64,000 bases of DNA, from the NCBI GenBank assembly GCA_027449025.1, contig DAIDMK010000011.1, positions 1 to 64,000 of the forward strand, written 5' to 3'. The DNA is from Lutibacter sp. (lineage in GTDB: Bacteria; Bacteroidota; Bacteroidia; Flavobacteriales; Flavobacteriaceae). Under the pieces are notes generated by a model, which was not told the DNA's origin, searched no databases, and saw only the letters and a program-made list of their open reading frames with translations. This document shows positions 51,455 through 61,510 of the stretch, piece by piece (position 1 is the first letter of the stretch; each line of letters starts with the position of its first letter). Position numbers and translations under genes: made by a program.

Positions 51455-52492
51455 ATGAAATACACCACGCTGCCAAATACCAACATAAAAGTGAGTAAAA
51501 TTTGTTTGGGCACTATGACCTTCGGACAACAAAATACCGAAAGCGATGCTCATGAACAATTGAATTATGCAGTTGAAAAGGGCATAAATTTTATTGATAC
51601 TGCTGAAATGTATCCAATACCCGGAAGAAAAGAAACACAAGGAAACACAGAACGATTTATTGGAAGTTGGCTAAAAAACCAAAAAAGAGAAAAATTAGTT
51701 GTAGCCACCAAAGTGGTTGGTCCCAATGATTATTTTAAGTATATACGAGAAAATTTAGGCTTTTCAAAAGAAGTGCTGCAAGATGCTTTAGAAAAAAGCT
51801 TGAGTCGTTTACAAACCGATTATGTGGATCTTTACCAATTACATTGGCCCGAAAGAAATACCAATTTTTTTGGAAAACGGAATTACATTCATGATGCAAA
51901 TGAAAAGTGGGAAGACAATTTTAAAGAAATTATAGAAGTTTTGGATGGATTCGTAAAAGACGGAAAAATTCGCCATTACGGGGTTTCCAATGAAACTTCC
52001 TGGGGCTTGATGCGACATTTGGAAGAAAGCAAAGGCAATAATTTAACACGTTGTAAAACCATTCAAAATCCGTATTCATTATTAAACAGAACTTTTGAAA
52101 TTAATTTGGCCGAGCTTGCACAACGAGAAAAGGTTGGTTTGTTGGCCTATTCGCCATTGGGTTTTGGAACATTATCGGGAAAATACTTAAACGGAAACTT
52201 ACCGGTAAACACCCGAATCGTATTATTTTCTGCATATTCAAGATATAGCAACAGACAAGCCCGTATTTTAACCCAAAAATACGACGAATTGGCTAAGGAA
52301 TTAAATATGAGTTTGGCGCATTTGGCCTTGGCTTTTGTAAATCAACAGTCTTTTTTGACCAGCAATATTATTGGCGCGACTACTATGGAGCAATTGACAG
52401 AAAATATTTCGAGTATTGACCTTGAACTCTCCAATGAAATTATGGGAAAAATTAATGAAATTCAAGATTTACAGCCTAATCCAGCGCCGTAA
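51455..52492 (+). CDS. Aldo/keto reductase (Tas-like)
   Basis: KYTTLPNTNIKVSKICLGTMTFGQQNTESDAHEQLNYAVEKGINFIDTAEMYP. Confidence 0.94.
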   Translation: MKYTTLPNTNIKVSKICLGTMTFGQQNTESDAHEQLNYAVEKGINFIDTAEMYPIPGRKETQGNTERFIGSWLKNQKREKLVVATKVVGPNDYFKYIRENLGFSKEVLQDALEKSLSRLQTDYVDLYQLHWPERNTNFFGKRNYIHDANEKWEDNFKEIIEVLDGFVKDGKIRHYGVSNETSWGLMRHLEESKGNNLTRCKTIQNPYSLLNRTFEINLAELAQREKVGLLAYSPLGFGTLSGKYLNGNLPVNTRIVLFSAYSRYSNRQARILTQKYDELAKELNMSLAHLALAFVNQQSFLTSNIIGATTMEQLTENISSIDLELSNEIMGKINEIQDLQPNPAP

Positions 52493-52728
52493 ATGCCCAC
52501 TAACCCACAAAGGGTTCTATCCTTACGCAGGGGGACTTATGATATTAGAATTTAAAAAACTTAAAACTTTTTTAGCGCGCTTTTCGGTTTTTATTTGCGG
52601 AATCTGCGGTTAATAAATTTTTAGTTCGTCTTTTCAAATGTAACAGCGTAAAGTGAAGCATTCTGTTTGTTGAGAATTTTAATGGGGAATTAATTGTGGT
52701 TCAAATTTTTTAACTTTCAAACACAATC

Positions 52729-53697
52729 CTAATACCCCAGTTTTACCCGAACTCTTTTTAATACTTCAAAAGCAACTTTTCTTGCTTTTTTTGCGCCAAT
52801 TTCCAAAGCTTTATCCACTTCTTCTAAATGGGTCATATAATAATTGTAGCGCTCTCTTTCAACAGCATATTTAGTGACCAATAAATCGTAAAAAGCTTGT
52901 TTTGCTGTTCCATAACCATAATTTCCTGCTTCATAATTCGATCTCATTTCTGCAATTTGAACAGGTGAAGCGATTAATTTATACAAGGCAAATAAATTAC
53001 AAGTATCCGTATTTTTAGGTGCTTCAAGCGGTGTAGAATCCGTTTGGATTTTCATGATTTGCTTGCGCAATTCCTTATCCGGCAAAAATAAATTGATGAT
53101 ATTTCCGCTTGATTTACTCATTTTTCCACCATCTGTTCCGGGAACCCACATAGTTCCTTCTTGAATTTTTGCTTCTGGCGGAACCAGGGTTTCTCCCATT
53201 TGATGGTTGAATCTGTTGGCAACATCGCGTGTCATTTCCAAATGTTGTAATTGATCTTTTCCAACCGGAACTATTTCTGCATCATACAATAAAATATCTG
53301 CAGCCATCAACATAGGATAACCAAACAATCCCGCATTTACATCTTCTAATCGGTCGGCTTTATCCTTAAAACCATGTGCTAAGGTTAAGCGTTGATAGGG
53401 ATAAAAACAACTTAAATACCAAGAAAGTTCTGTAACTTCAGGAATATCACTTTGTCTGTAAAAAACGCTTTTGCTAACATCCAATCCAAAAGCAAGCCAA
53501 GAGGCGGCAACACTATAGGTGTTTTCACGTAATTCTTTTCCGTTTTTTATTTGTGTAAGCGAATGCATATCTGCAATAAATAAAAACGACTCTTCTTTTG
53601 ATGAATTTGCCATTTTAATTGCAGGAATGATTGCGCCCAATAAATTTCCTAAATGTGGTGTTCCTGTACTTTGTACACCAGTTAAAATTCTTGACAT
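52729..53697 (-). CDS. trpS: Tryptophan--tRNA ligase
   Basis: RILTGVQSTGTPHLGNLLGAI, PGTDGGKMSKSSGNIINLF. Confidence 0.97.
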   Translation of the reverse strand: MSRILTGVQSTGTPHLGNLLGAIIPAIKMANSSKEESFLFIADMHSLTQIKNGKELRENTYSVAASWLAFGLDVSKSVFYRQSDIPEVTELSWYLSCFYPYQRLTLAHGFKDKADRLEDVNAGLFGYPMLMAADILLYDAEIVPVGKDQLQHLEMTRDVANRFNHQMGETLVPPEAKIQEGTMWVPGTDGGKMSKSSGNIINLFLPDKELRKQIMKIQTDSTPLEAPKNTDTCNLFALYKLIASPVQIAEMRSNYEAGNYGYGTAKQAFYDLLVTKYAVERERYNYYMTHLEEVDKALEIGAKKARKVAFEVLKRVRVKLGY

Positions 53698-53832
53698 TTA
53701 TTTCAAAATTTAAATGCAAAAATACATATTTCAAAAAGAAAATAAGAATAGAATTTAAATTACTATTTTTGGGTCTTATGAAACTAGCTTTTCAAATTTT
53801 GAATTGTAAAATAATGATTAATAACGAATTTA

Positions 53833-53857
53833 CCTACCTACCAGCAGGAAGGCGGGC
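53833..53857. repeat. REP-like intergenic hairpin
   Basis: CCTACCTACCAGCAGGAAGGCGGGC, GC-rich island in AT-rich intergenic DNA, translates as the LPAGRRA pattern. Confidence 0.45.
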
Positions 53858-53889
53858 TATATTACAGCTAAAAAATAAAATGTTATTAC

Positions 53890-54627
53890 ATGAAATTTTT
53901 TAGGTATTTTTTTATTCTTATTTGGCGTATTTGGTTTTATGCTTGGGTTTTATTGAGTATAATTCCTGTTTTTCCTGTATTAATACTAGTTACTTCTTCA
54001 GAAAAGACGTATCCGACATTTTTTAAAATCGCCAGAGCCTGGGCAAAAACCATCCTATTTGTAATGGGCTTTAAAATAGAATTAATGGAAGATGAGGTAT
54101 TAGAGAAAGGAGATAGTTTTATGTTTTGTCCAAATCATACCTCAATGATTGATATTTTTGTGATGCTGGCAATTACCGAAAATCCTTTTGTTTTTGTAGG
54201 AAAAATTGAATTAACAAAAATACCGATTTTCGGATTTTTTTATAAAAGGACCTGTATTATTGTTGACAGAAATAATTCAAAAAGCAGAACAGCAGTTTTT
54301 GATGAAGCCAGATTAAGGCTAGATGACGGTTTGGATATTTGTATTTTCCCTGAAGGATTGGTTCCGAGTGATGAAAGCGTGGTGCTAAGTGAATTTAAAA
54401 ATGGCGCTTTCAGGCTGGCTGTTGAATATCAAATACCAATAGTTCCAATTACAATGTACGATTGTAAAAAACTATTTTCTTATACTTTTTTTAGTGGAAG
54501 CCCTGGAAAATTGCGTGTTAAAGTTCATTCAATAATTGAAACGAAGGGATTAACCCTAAAAGATTGTAATTCATTAAAAAAACAAACTTTTCACGTTATT
54601 TATAATGAGTTGTTAAGTGATGTGTAA
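53890..54627 (+). CDS. plsC: 1-acyl-sn-glycerol-3-phosphate acyltransferase family
   Basis: FCPNHTSMIDIFVM (NHxxxxD), ICIFPEGLVPSDESV. Confidence 0.92.
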   Translation: MKFFRYFFILIWRIWFYAWVLLSIIPVFPVLILVTSSEKTYPTFFKIARAWAKTILFVMGFKIELMEDEVLEKGDSFMFCPNHTSMIDIFVMLAITENPFVFVGKIELTKIPIFGFFYKRTCIIVDRNNSKSRTAVFDEARLRLDDGLDICIFPEGLVPSDESVVLSEFKNGAFRLAVEYQIPIVPITMYDCKKLFSYTFFSGSPGKLRVKVHSIIETKGLTLKDCNSLKKQTFHVIYNELLSDV

Positions 54628-54706
54628 GTATATTGATTTTTGTTTAATTCTCCAACCATATTAACTTTAGATTTTATGCTTTAAATTTCCCTATGGGACT
54701 AGAGGG

Positions 54707-57700
54707 TTACTCCACACTAATTTTCTTGACCATCTTCCCATTTTTGGTGCTTATTTGAACAAGATAAACTCCGCTAGGGGTGTTTACAGGCAAAGAAATT
54801 GACCCTCTGTTAAGTCCTGTTTTCCAAGTTTTTATGGTCTGTCCTAAATAATTATAAAGTACTACACTTGTAATTTCATCATCACTATTATTATTTATCT
54901 GAAGCTCTCCAATGGTGTTGTTCATAAATATGTGAAAACCATTTTGTATAGATGGTTCATCTTCTGCTATTGCTACTAGAATATCTTCTTCTATTAATTT
55001 TTGCATTTTAAAAGTTAATGAAAACCTGTCAAGATATTCTCCGGATTCCAAATTAATTTCAAAAGCTTTTTGAGAAATGTTATGAGTTTCACCAGTTAAT
55101 TTGTCTTTTATATGTAATGAAAGGTTTTCATCAATATTTTCAAGTTCATCAATTTTTATGGTTGCCAAACCGGCTTTCGCAATTTTGATACCAATTGGCA
55201 ATTCTTGTTCGCTGTTAAAATTGTTAACCCCTTGAATAACAAACTTACCGTTGTTAAAAGTCCAAAACATATCTTCTTTATTGATATCAGCAATAGGTGC
55301 ATCATAACCCAAATCAAAATTATTTGTTGCGTTTTTGTCTATTCCTACCAATAATTGTCGGTGGTATCCTTTTGGAGAATTAAATTGTAATCTAATTTTT
55401 GGTCTAGCATCTGTTTTTGTTTTGGTAGCTTTAGTTTTTGAGGCCGAATTTGTTTTAAAGAACACTGATCCGTCATTTGTGGAAGTAGTATTTTCTCGCT
55501 CAAATACGCGTTGGCTATTTTTAAAAATTATGGAGCCTCCCGGGACAGAAATAGCTCCCGTTAATTCAACATCTATAGAGGTACTAACAAAAAAACCTTG
55601 ATTCACAGCTATATTTCTCTCAGGTATTTTTCCCCCACCAATTAAGGGTGTTGAATTATTTATTAGTGCATCTGTAGAAAATGCTTCTACACCTCCCATT
55701 AAAGTATAAGTGGCATATCCACCCACATACTCTTTTAAAACATGTGAACTTTCATCGCCAAAATGATGCCAAAAATAAAGAACTCCGTTAAATACATTTA
55801 CATCATTTCTACCATCTCCTTCACTAATATTATCTAAAATAAATTCATCGGCATCAATGGCTGATGGATAAGGATTCCCAATTAATCTGTCTTTACCGGC
55901 TTCAATTGTTAACGAAATATCTCCGTTATAAGGTTTTCCTCTAAATTTATAATTTTGTTTTGTTGAAATAGGAACCAATCCAGAAGTTCCCTTCATTGTA
56001 TAACCTTCTCCAGCCATTAATGAAGTGGACTCATTAATGGAACGCCACTGACTGTAAGTGCTGTTTTGGCCATTAAAAACATATAGCCAATAAGAGCTTA
56101 TTTTCATTTCACTTGGCGAAGCTTTATCTGCAAAGGTGTAGGCGCTACCAAAAGAAATATCTTTAGGATCTACAATATTACTAGGGTTTTTCATGACGCC
56201 TTTAATTGTATAATTAGCATTGTTTGATCCTCCTATTGGACCTACAGAAGATGACCAATAATTGTAATTAAAACTGTTTGCCGTACCCTGTTGGTCTCGG
56301 TGTATGTATCCCGAACTTGTTTCATCTAGCTCACTACCTTCAAATTGAACTAACTGCGATTCCCCAACCAAATCTATTGCCCCATCTAATTTTAAATAAT
56401 GAGACACTCTTAATCCTTGCCCGTCATTATTTTCAATTGGGGTGGTTGCGGTTGGATCGGCAATTGTCAATTTTTTAGTTGATTCTATTAACAAACCAAG
56501 TACCGTAATATCTCTATTTCCAGAGGTTATATCATGTGAAATTTGAACAATATTCCAATCAATGTATGTTGAATCATTAAGTCCTATGCTATTTGGCGTA
56601 TTTTGACCATTGCCATTAACCCAGGTGCTTGCAGTGTCCCATACCCCATCAGCAGCTGAAACATAGGGCAATGGAGCTGTCTGATTATCAACTATACTTT
56701 TTGTTTTATTTAAATACTTGATACGTAAAAAATTTCGTGCATCAGCTAAACCTTCAACTGTAGATCCATAAAAGGAGTTAAAATCATAATATGCTCTGAG
56801 TGTACTCCATGGTATGTTTGTAACTTCATTAGCTAAATTAGCCTGAGGTAGCACTTTCCCGTTCACATAATCAGTACCGCTATTATCAAATCTTTCAACT
56901 TCTTGATTCATAAGGTATCGAATTTGATAGTGAGTAAGACCTTTATCCCAAACATATACCTCGTCAATCTCCCCTATATATGGGTGATTTATTGTGTTTT
57001 TATTGATAAAAACACCCCCAACCGAAAATCGATTATAGTTAGGTGAAGGATGCACAATACCCTGAATGGAATGGTCTAATATTCCGTCTATATATAAAAA
57101 AATGGTTCCACTATCATACACAAATGTTAATTGATGCCATTTATCATCTAAAGCCATATTAGAAATAAAAGAAGGGCTATTATCATCCACTTCATCTACC
57201 AATACTTCTACATTATTTGTGCTATTTAATCTCAATTGCAATTTAGTACCTTTCGCCATAATGGTTCTGGTACTTGGATTTGGTGGACTTTTTGCCCAAA
57301 CAGAAATTGTAAATGAATCTTCACTTAAATTAAGATTATACTCACCAACTAAAAATTCTCCGGATGTTAAACTTGCCAACTTATTTCCAGTTAATTGAGT
57401 TGCTTTACCAAACGTAAAAAACTTTGTGCCATCAAAATCGTACCAAGTTTTATAAACCTGATTTCCTTCTTTGTCTAATATTGGTATTTTAGTAACATCA
57501 TCAATATTTATTTTTAATGGAATTACATCAATAATATTTGTATCATTAAAACCAGGATCATCAGTAGGAAAATCAGAAACAATTAAAACATATTCTTCAT
57601 TTGCATTTTTTAAAAAACTACTGAATGCAGTTTCAGGAATACCTATATAAATATTTCCTACATCTCCATTCACATCTTCTTTTGACTCCACTATTTTCCA

Positions 57701-59641
57701 TGTACGGTCAATCCTTGTTAACGCAGTTGTAACGCCAGTTGCTATTGTAACTGTATTGGTATTTGTACCTGAAAACACACCATTATTACATCCCCAAACT
57801 AAAAAATCGCCGTCTTTTTTAAACTCATTTGGGTTTGCGCTATTTGTTGTAAATAAACCTCCTAAGCCGATGGTCACTTCATCCGTTGTATTTATTGTTT
57901 TTGATTGTTTTTGATTTAAATCGGAAATGGAATCTCTACCAATACCTGTCACATGATAATTATATCCTGCATTTGCCGTGATATCCCAAACTTTGGTGTT
58001 GAATGAATTAACATAATCTTTTTGAGCCTCAGTTGCTGCTCCCAAAGTAATTCCATATTTAATAGCTAAATATGATTCTATTTTCTGGCGGTCAGTATCC
58101 GATACACGTTCAGCAAAGGTGAAAATTTCTGCAACACGCCCATTTAAACTTCCTTGTATATCATAATTTCTACCTATCCAATATTTTGTTCCATAAATAA
58201 CATCAGGATTAGGTGCTGTATCAGTATATCCTACATTAGTAAATCCAATATCATTTACAGTTGAAGTTGTTAGTACATTAGAATTGTATAATATATCTTG
58301 TCCTGTTGGTGAAGTAGCGGCATTATTTCTAACATTGATAATGCCTGCATTGGCATATGTTGAGTTAATTTCCGCTTCTCCATTATAATTTACTCCGCCC
58401 GGAATATCTTGGTTATAAGATAGCGTTTCATTAGTGAATTTTGATGAATAATCTCCAAAACCAACACCTGTCAAATCTCCAGCAGTTTCAGAAGAAATTC
58501 CTGCAAAAATGGTATTTCTTGAAGATGAACTAGTCATGGTTGCATCTGGAATCATTACTATAAACATGTCTTGACTATAAAAACCATTGTTAATATTGTA
58601 CATATATTGTTCTAAACTACCCCCATCATTCTCAAAATTAATTACGGGATTAAAGTTAATGTTATCAGTAGTTGTATCTAAATAAGTTGGTTGGTTTGCT
58701 GAAACTGATTGTAAAGCGTCTTTTCCGTTAGTTCCTAAGTCTTTCCATAATGAAACCTTAGAGCTTGATGTAGTAACACCTCTTGTGGTTTTTAACCACA
58801 GCCTAAATTCTGCAGTGATACCACCTGGACCAGGAATATCAAAATCAAATATTTCTCCGCTAACCGTAAAGGTAAATGTTGAATTATCTGTATTTCCAAT
58901 ACTAATAATAGATGTATTTAATCCTGCTGGAGTTAGATTATCTACTGTAAAAGTAACATCAATAACAATATAGTAATTAGAAGGAATATCATACCATGGA
59001 ATTAGATATGGAGATGTTACTTTAAAATCTGGATTTGAGCTATTTAAAGAAGAAACATCAAGGCCACAACTACCTATGTTTGCTACAATATATCTTCTAG
59101 ATACGGAATTACCCTCAGCTACAACACCAAAAGAAGTTCCATTAGTTGGTGAAGTGGTCGTATCTCCATGGTTAATATCAGCCCATGGGCTTCCACCTAA
59201 AACATAAATTGTTGGTGACGAATTTATTGATAACGTAAATGAAAAATCAGGATTGTCATTGTTGTTTGCTATTGTAATATCTGTTGATGCGGCACAATTT
59301 CCACTAATATTTGTTACTGTAAAATCTAGATACTTGTTCCCTATTTTACATTTGGAGGATCTCACATTATAAGAAAGTTTCTTGTGAGAAACAGAAAAAT
59401 CTGTGGGGTTGCTTAATATGATATTGTTAACTCTAAGAGTTCCACAATTGCTTCTGGTGTTGATGATTCGAAAAGTCATGCTATTTCCTGCTGTAATTGA
59501 AATAGTCGAACCTTGTGCTACAATTGCCCCACCTAAAATATTAACTTGCATATCTTGGGCATTGCCTATATAACTAACTAATAAAATTAAAATTAGTAAT
59601 GCTTTAAAGTTTCGTATTCTAAAAGGTATTGGTTTTTGCAC
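54707..59641 (-). CDS. Large secreted LamG-domain protein with T9SS type A sorting domain
   Basis: 1644 aa; signal peptide; choice-of-anchor repeats; LamG region DSFTISVWAKSPPNPSTRTIMAKGTK; C-term VVLYNYLGQTIKTWKTGLNRGSISLPVNTPSGVYLVQISTKNGKMVKKISVE. Confidence 0.9.
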   Translation of the reverse strand: MQKPIPFRIRNFKALLILILLVSYIGNAQDMQVNILGGAIVAQGSTISITAGNSMTFRIINTRSNCGTLRVNNIILSNPTDFSVSHKKLSYNVRSSKCKIGNKYLDFTVTNISGNCAASTDITIANNNDNPDFSFTLSINSSPTIYVLGGSPWADINHGDTTTSPTNGTSFGVVAEGNSVSRRYIVANIGSCGLDVSSLNSSNPDFKVTSPYLIPWYDIPSNYYIVIDVTFTVDNLTPAGLNTSIISIGNTDNSTFTFTVSGEIFDFDIPGPGGITAEFRLWLKTTRGVTTSSSKVSLWKDLGTNGKDALQSVSANQPTYLDTTTDNINFNPVINFENDGGSLEQYMYNINNGFYSQDMFIVMIPDATMTSSSSRNTIFAGISSETAGDLTGVGFGDYSSKFTNETLSYNQDIPGGVNYNGEAEINSTYANAGIINVRNNAATSPTGQDILYNSNVLTTSTVNDIGFTNVGYTDTAPNPDVIYGTKYWIGRNYDIQGSLNGRVAEIFTFAERVSDTDRQKIESYLAIKYGITLGAATEAQKDYVNSFNTKVWDITANAGYNYHVTGIGRDSISDLNQKQSKTINTTDEVTIGLGGLFTTNSANPNEFKKDGDFLVWGCNNGVFSGTNTNTVTIATGVTTALTRIDRTWKIVESKEDVNGDVGNIYIGIPETAFSSFLKNANEEYVLIVSDFPTDDPGFNDTNIIDVIPLKINIDDVTKIPILDKEGNQVYKTWYDFDGTKFFTFGKATQLTGNKLASLTSGEFLVGEYNLNLSEDSFTISVWAKSPPNPSTRTIMAKGTKLQLRLNSTNNVEVLVDEVDDNSPSFISNMALDDKWHQLTFVYDSGTIFLYIDGILDHSIQGIVHPSPNYNRFSVGGVFINKNTINHPYIGEIDEVYVWDKGLTHYQIRYLMNQEVERFDNSGTDYVNGKVLPQANLANEVTNIPWSTLRAYYDFNSFYGSTVEGLADARNFLRIKYLNKTKSIVDNQTAPLPYVSAADGVWDTASTWVNGNGQNTPNSIGLNDSTYIDWNIVQISHDITSGNRDITVLGLLIESTKKLTIADPTATTPIENNDGQGLRVSHYLKLDGAIDLVGESQLVQFEGSELDETSSGYIHRDQQGTANSFNYNYWSSSVGPIGGSNNANYTIKGVMKNPSNIVDPKDISFGSAYTFADKASPSEMKISSYWLYVFNGQNSTYSQWRSINESTSLMAGEGYTMKGTSGLVPISTKQNYKFRGKPYNGDISLTIEAGKDRLIGNPYPSAIDADEFILDNISEGDGRNDVNVFNGVLYFWHHFGDESSHVLKEYVGGYATYTLMGGVEAFSTDALINNSTPLIGGGKIPERNIAVNQGFFVSTSIDVELTGAISVPGGSIIFKNSQRVFERENTTSTNDGSVFFKTNSASKTKATKTKTDARPKIRLQFNSPKGYHRQLLVGIDKNATNNFDLGYDAPIADINKEDMFWTFNNGKFVIQGVNNFNSEQELPIGIKIAKAGLATIKIDELENIDENLSLHIKDKLTGETHNISQKAFEINLESGEYLDRFSLTFKMQKLIEEDILVAIAEDEPSIQNGFHIFMNNTIGELQINNNSDDEITSVVLYNYLGQTIKTWKTGLNRGSISLPVNTPSGVYLVQISTKNGKMVKKISVE

Positions 59642-59882
59642 ATTCGAAAATTTAGTAGGTATTTCACAAACATATAAAAAAAAAATTGATAATAAGTATG
59701 TGAAATGCAGATTAATATAAATAAATGGTAATTTTTAACCCATAAATGGCAATAAAACAACAAAAATACCGTTTAGGACATTTATTTTGAATAAAAAAAC
59801 TGCTATTCAAGCTATTTATTTTAAATTTAGCAATCGTTATCTGGATTAAAATGAGCGATTAATTTTTTGATATTATATTAAA

Positions 59883-60539
59883 ATGGACCTGAATAAAGTA
59901 ACTTTTTACGAGCCAAAAGAAGAAAAAATCAATGTGATTTCACATGCCATTGGCTTGGTTTTGAGCATTGCTGCATTTGTGTTGTTGATAACTTATTCAA
60001 GTTTAAACGGAAGCGGCTGGCACATTGTAAGTTTCAGCATTTATGGGGCAAGTTTAATTTTATTATACTCGGCATCAACATTTTATCACTATGCTAAAAA
60101 TCCGAAATTACGCCACAGATTAAATATTTTTGACCACTCGGCAATTTATGTTTTAATAGCTGGAACCTATACACCATTTACCTTGGTGGTTTTGGATGGA
60201 TGGGTTGGTTGGACCATTTTTGGGGTTTCTTGGGGATTGGCACTATTGGGTATTGTGCTAAAACTTTTTTTTACTGGGAAATATGAAAAAATATCCACTT
60301 TTGCCTATGTTTTAATGGGATGGCTAATCATTTTTGCAGTAAAACCTTTAATAATGAATTTTTCATTTGACGGTTTGATGTGGTTGTTAGGCGGTGGTAT
60401 ATTTTATACCATTGGAGCTATACTTTACAGCATAAAAAAGATAAAATACAACCATGCCGTCTTCCATATTTTTGTGTTATTGGGAAGTTTTTCACATTTT
60501 ATTGCCGTATTTTTTTATGTTTTGCCTATAAAAAAATAA
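59883..60539 (+). CDS. Hemolysin III / PAQR-family membrane protein
   Basis: EEKINVISHAIGLVLSIAAFVLLI, FDHSAIYVLIAGTYTPFTLVVL. Confidence 0.93.
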   Translation: MDLNKVTFYEPKEEKINVISHAIGLVLSIAAFVLLITYSSLNGSGWHIVSFSIYGASLILLYSASTFYHYAKNPKLRHRLNIFDHSAIYVLIAGTYTPFTLVVLDGWVGWTIFGVSWGLALLGIVLKLFFTGKYEKISTFAYVLMGWLIIFAVKPLIMNFSFDGLMWLLGGGIFYTIGAILYSIKKIKYNHAVFHIFVLLGSFSHFIAVFFYVLPIKK

Positions 60540-60769
60540 TATAATTGGTAATAATTTTTTTTAGAATCCTCAATTAATTACTAAATTTAATAGCAAAATT
60601 AGCTATAAAAACATAGGTTTAAAAAGAATAGAACTTGAATTATTAGTTTTATTTATTTTTAGAAATAATCGCATTTCAGAAAGATATAAATAAAAAAACA
60701 CAACTTTTTGAACATATATTCAAAAGTTGTATCTTGCGTATAAAATTAACCAACGTTAACCCATTAAAC

Positions 60770-61510
60770 ATGCTACAAATTTTACTTGTTGATGACGAAA
60801 ACGATGCTTTAGAAGCATTGGAATGGAAATTAAATAATTACATTGAAAATGTGGAAGTTAAAACTTGCAATTCTCCAATAAAGGCCATAGACATCATAAA
60901 TAATGAAAAACCCGATGTTGTTTTTTTAGACATCCAAATGCCAGAGATGGATGGTTTTACAATGATAGAAAAATTGCAAAATAGAGATTTTAATCTCATA
61001 TTCACCACCGCACACGATGAATTTGCACTAAAAGCAATCAAAGTATCAGCGATAGATTATTTATTAAAGCCAGTAGATAAAGATGAATTATTGGCAGCAA
61101 TGGATAAAATTAAAAAGTCTAAAAAAGGAGATTTGTTGGAAAACAAATTGCAATTGTTGTTAAACAATATTAATGACAATAATGATAAAATAAATATTTC
61201 TGCTGATGGCAAGGTGTACTTATTAGACAAAGATGATGTTGTTATGCTTAAATCTGATAAAAGTTATACCACAATTTATTTAAAGTCGGAGCAACAAATT
61301 TTAGTGTCTAAAACACTTAAAGAAGTGGAGAAAAAATTTATGTTTCCTGAATTTTTTAGAGTACACAATTCATATTTGGTAAATTTAAATCATGTTAAAG
61401 AATACCTAAAAGGTTTGGGAGGGGAACTTATTATGACAAACGGATTAACAGCAAGCATAAGTAGAAACAGAAAAATTGAATTGTTTAAACGATTATACTT
61501 AGATAGCTAA
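60770..61510 (+). CDS. LytTR-family response regulator
   Basis: MLQILLVDDENDALEALEWKL...PDVVFLDIQMPEMDGF; LytTR VYLLDKDDVVMLKSDKSYTTIYLKSEQQILVSKTLKE; ORF opens at 60734 but Met 60770 fits the receiver start. Confidence 0.94.
   Translation: MLQILLVDDENDALEALEWKLNNYIENVEVKTCNSPIKAIDIINNEKPDVVFLDIQMPEMDGFTMIEKLQNRDFNLIFTTAHDEFALKAIKVSAIDYLLKPVDKDELLAAMDKIKKSKKGDLLENKLQLLLNNINDNNDKINISADGKVYLLDKDDVVMLKSDKSYTTIYLKSEQQILVSKTLKEVEKKFMFPEFFRVHNSYLVNLNHVKEYLKGLGGELIMTNGLTASISRNRKIELFKRLYLDS

Noticed and set aside
53631-53903. 90-aa plus-strand ORF between trpS and plsC
   Set aside because: Overlaps trpS antisense and runs through a REP-like repeat (LPAGRRA); likely non-coding.
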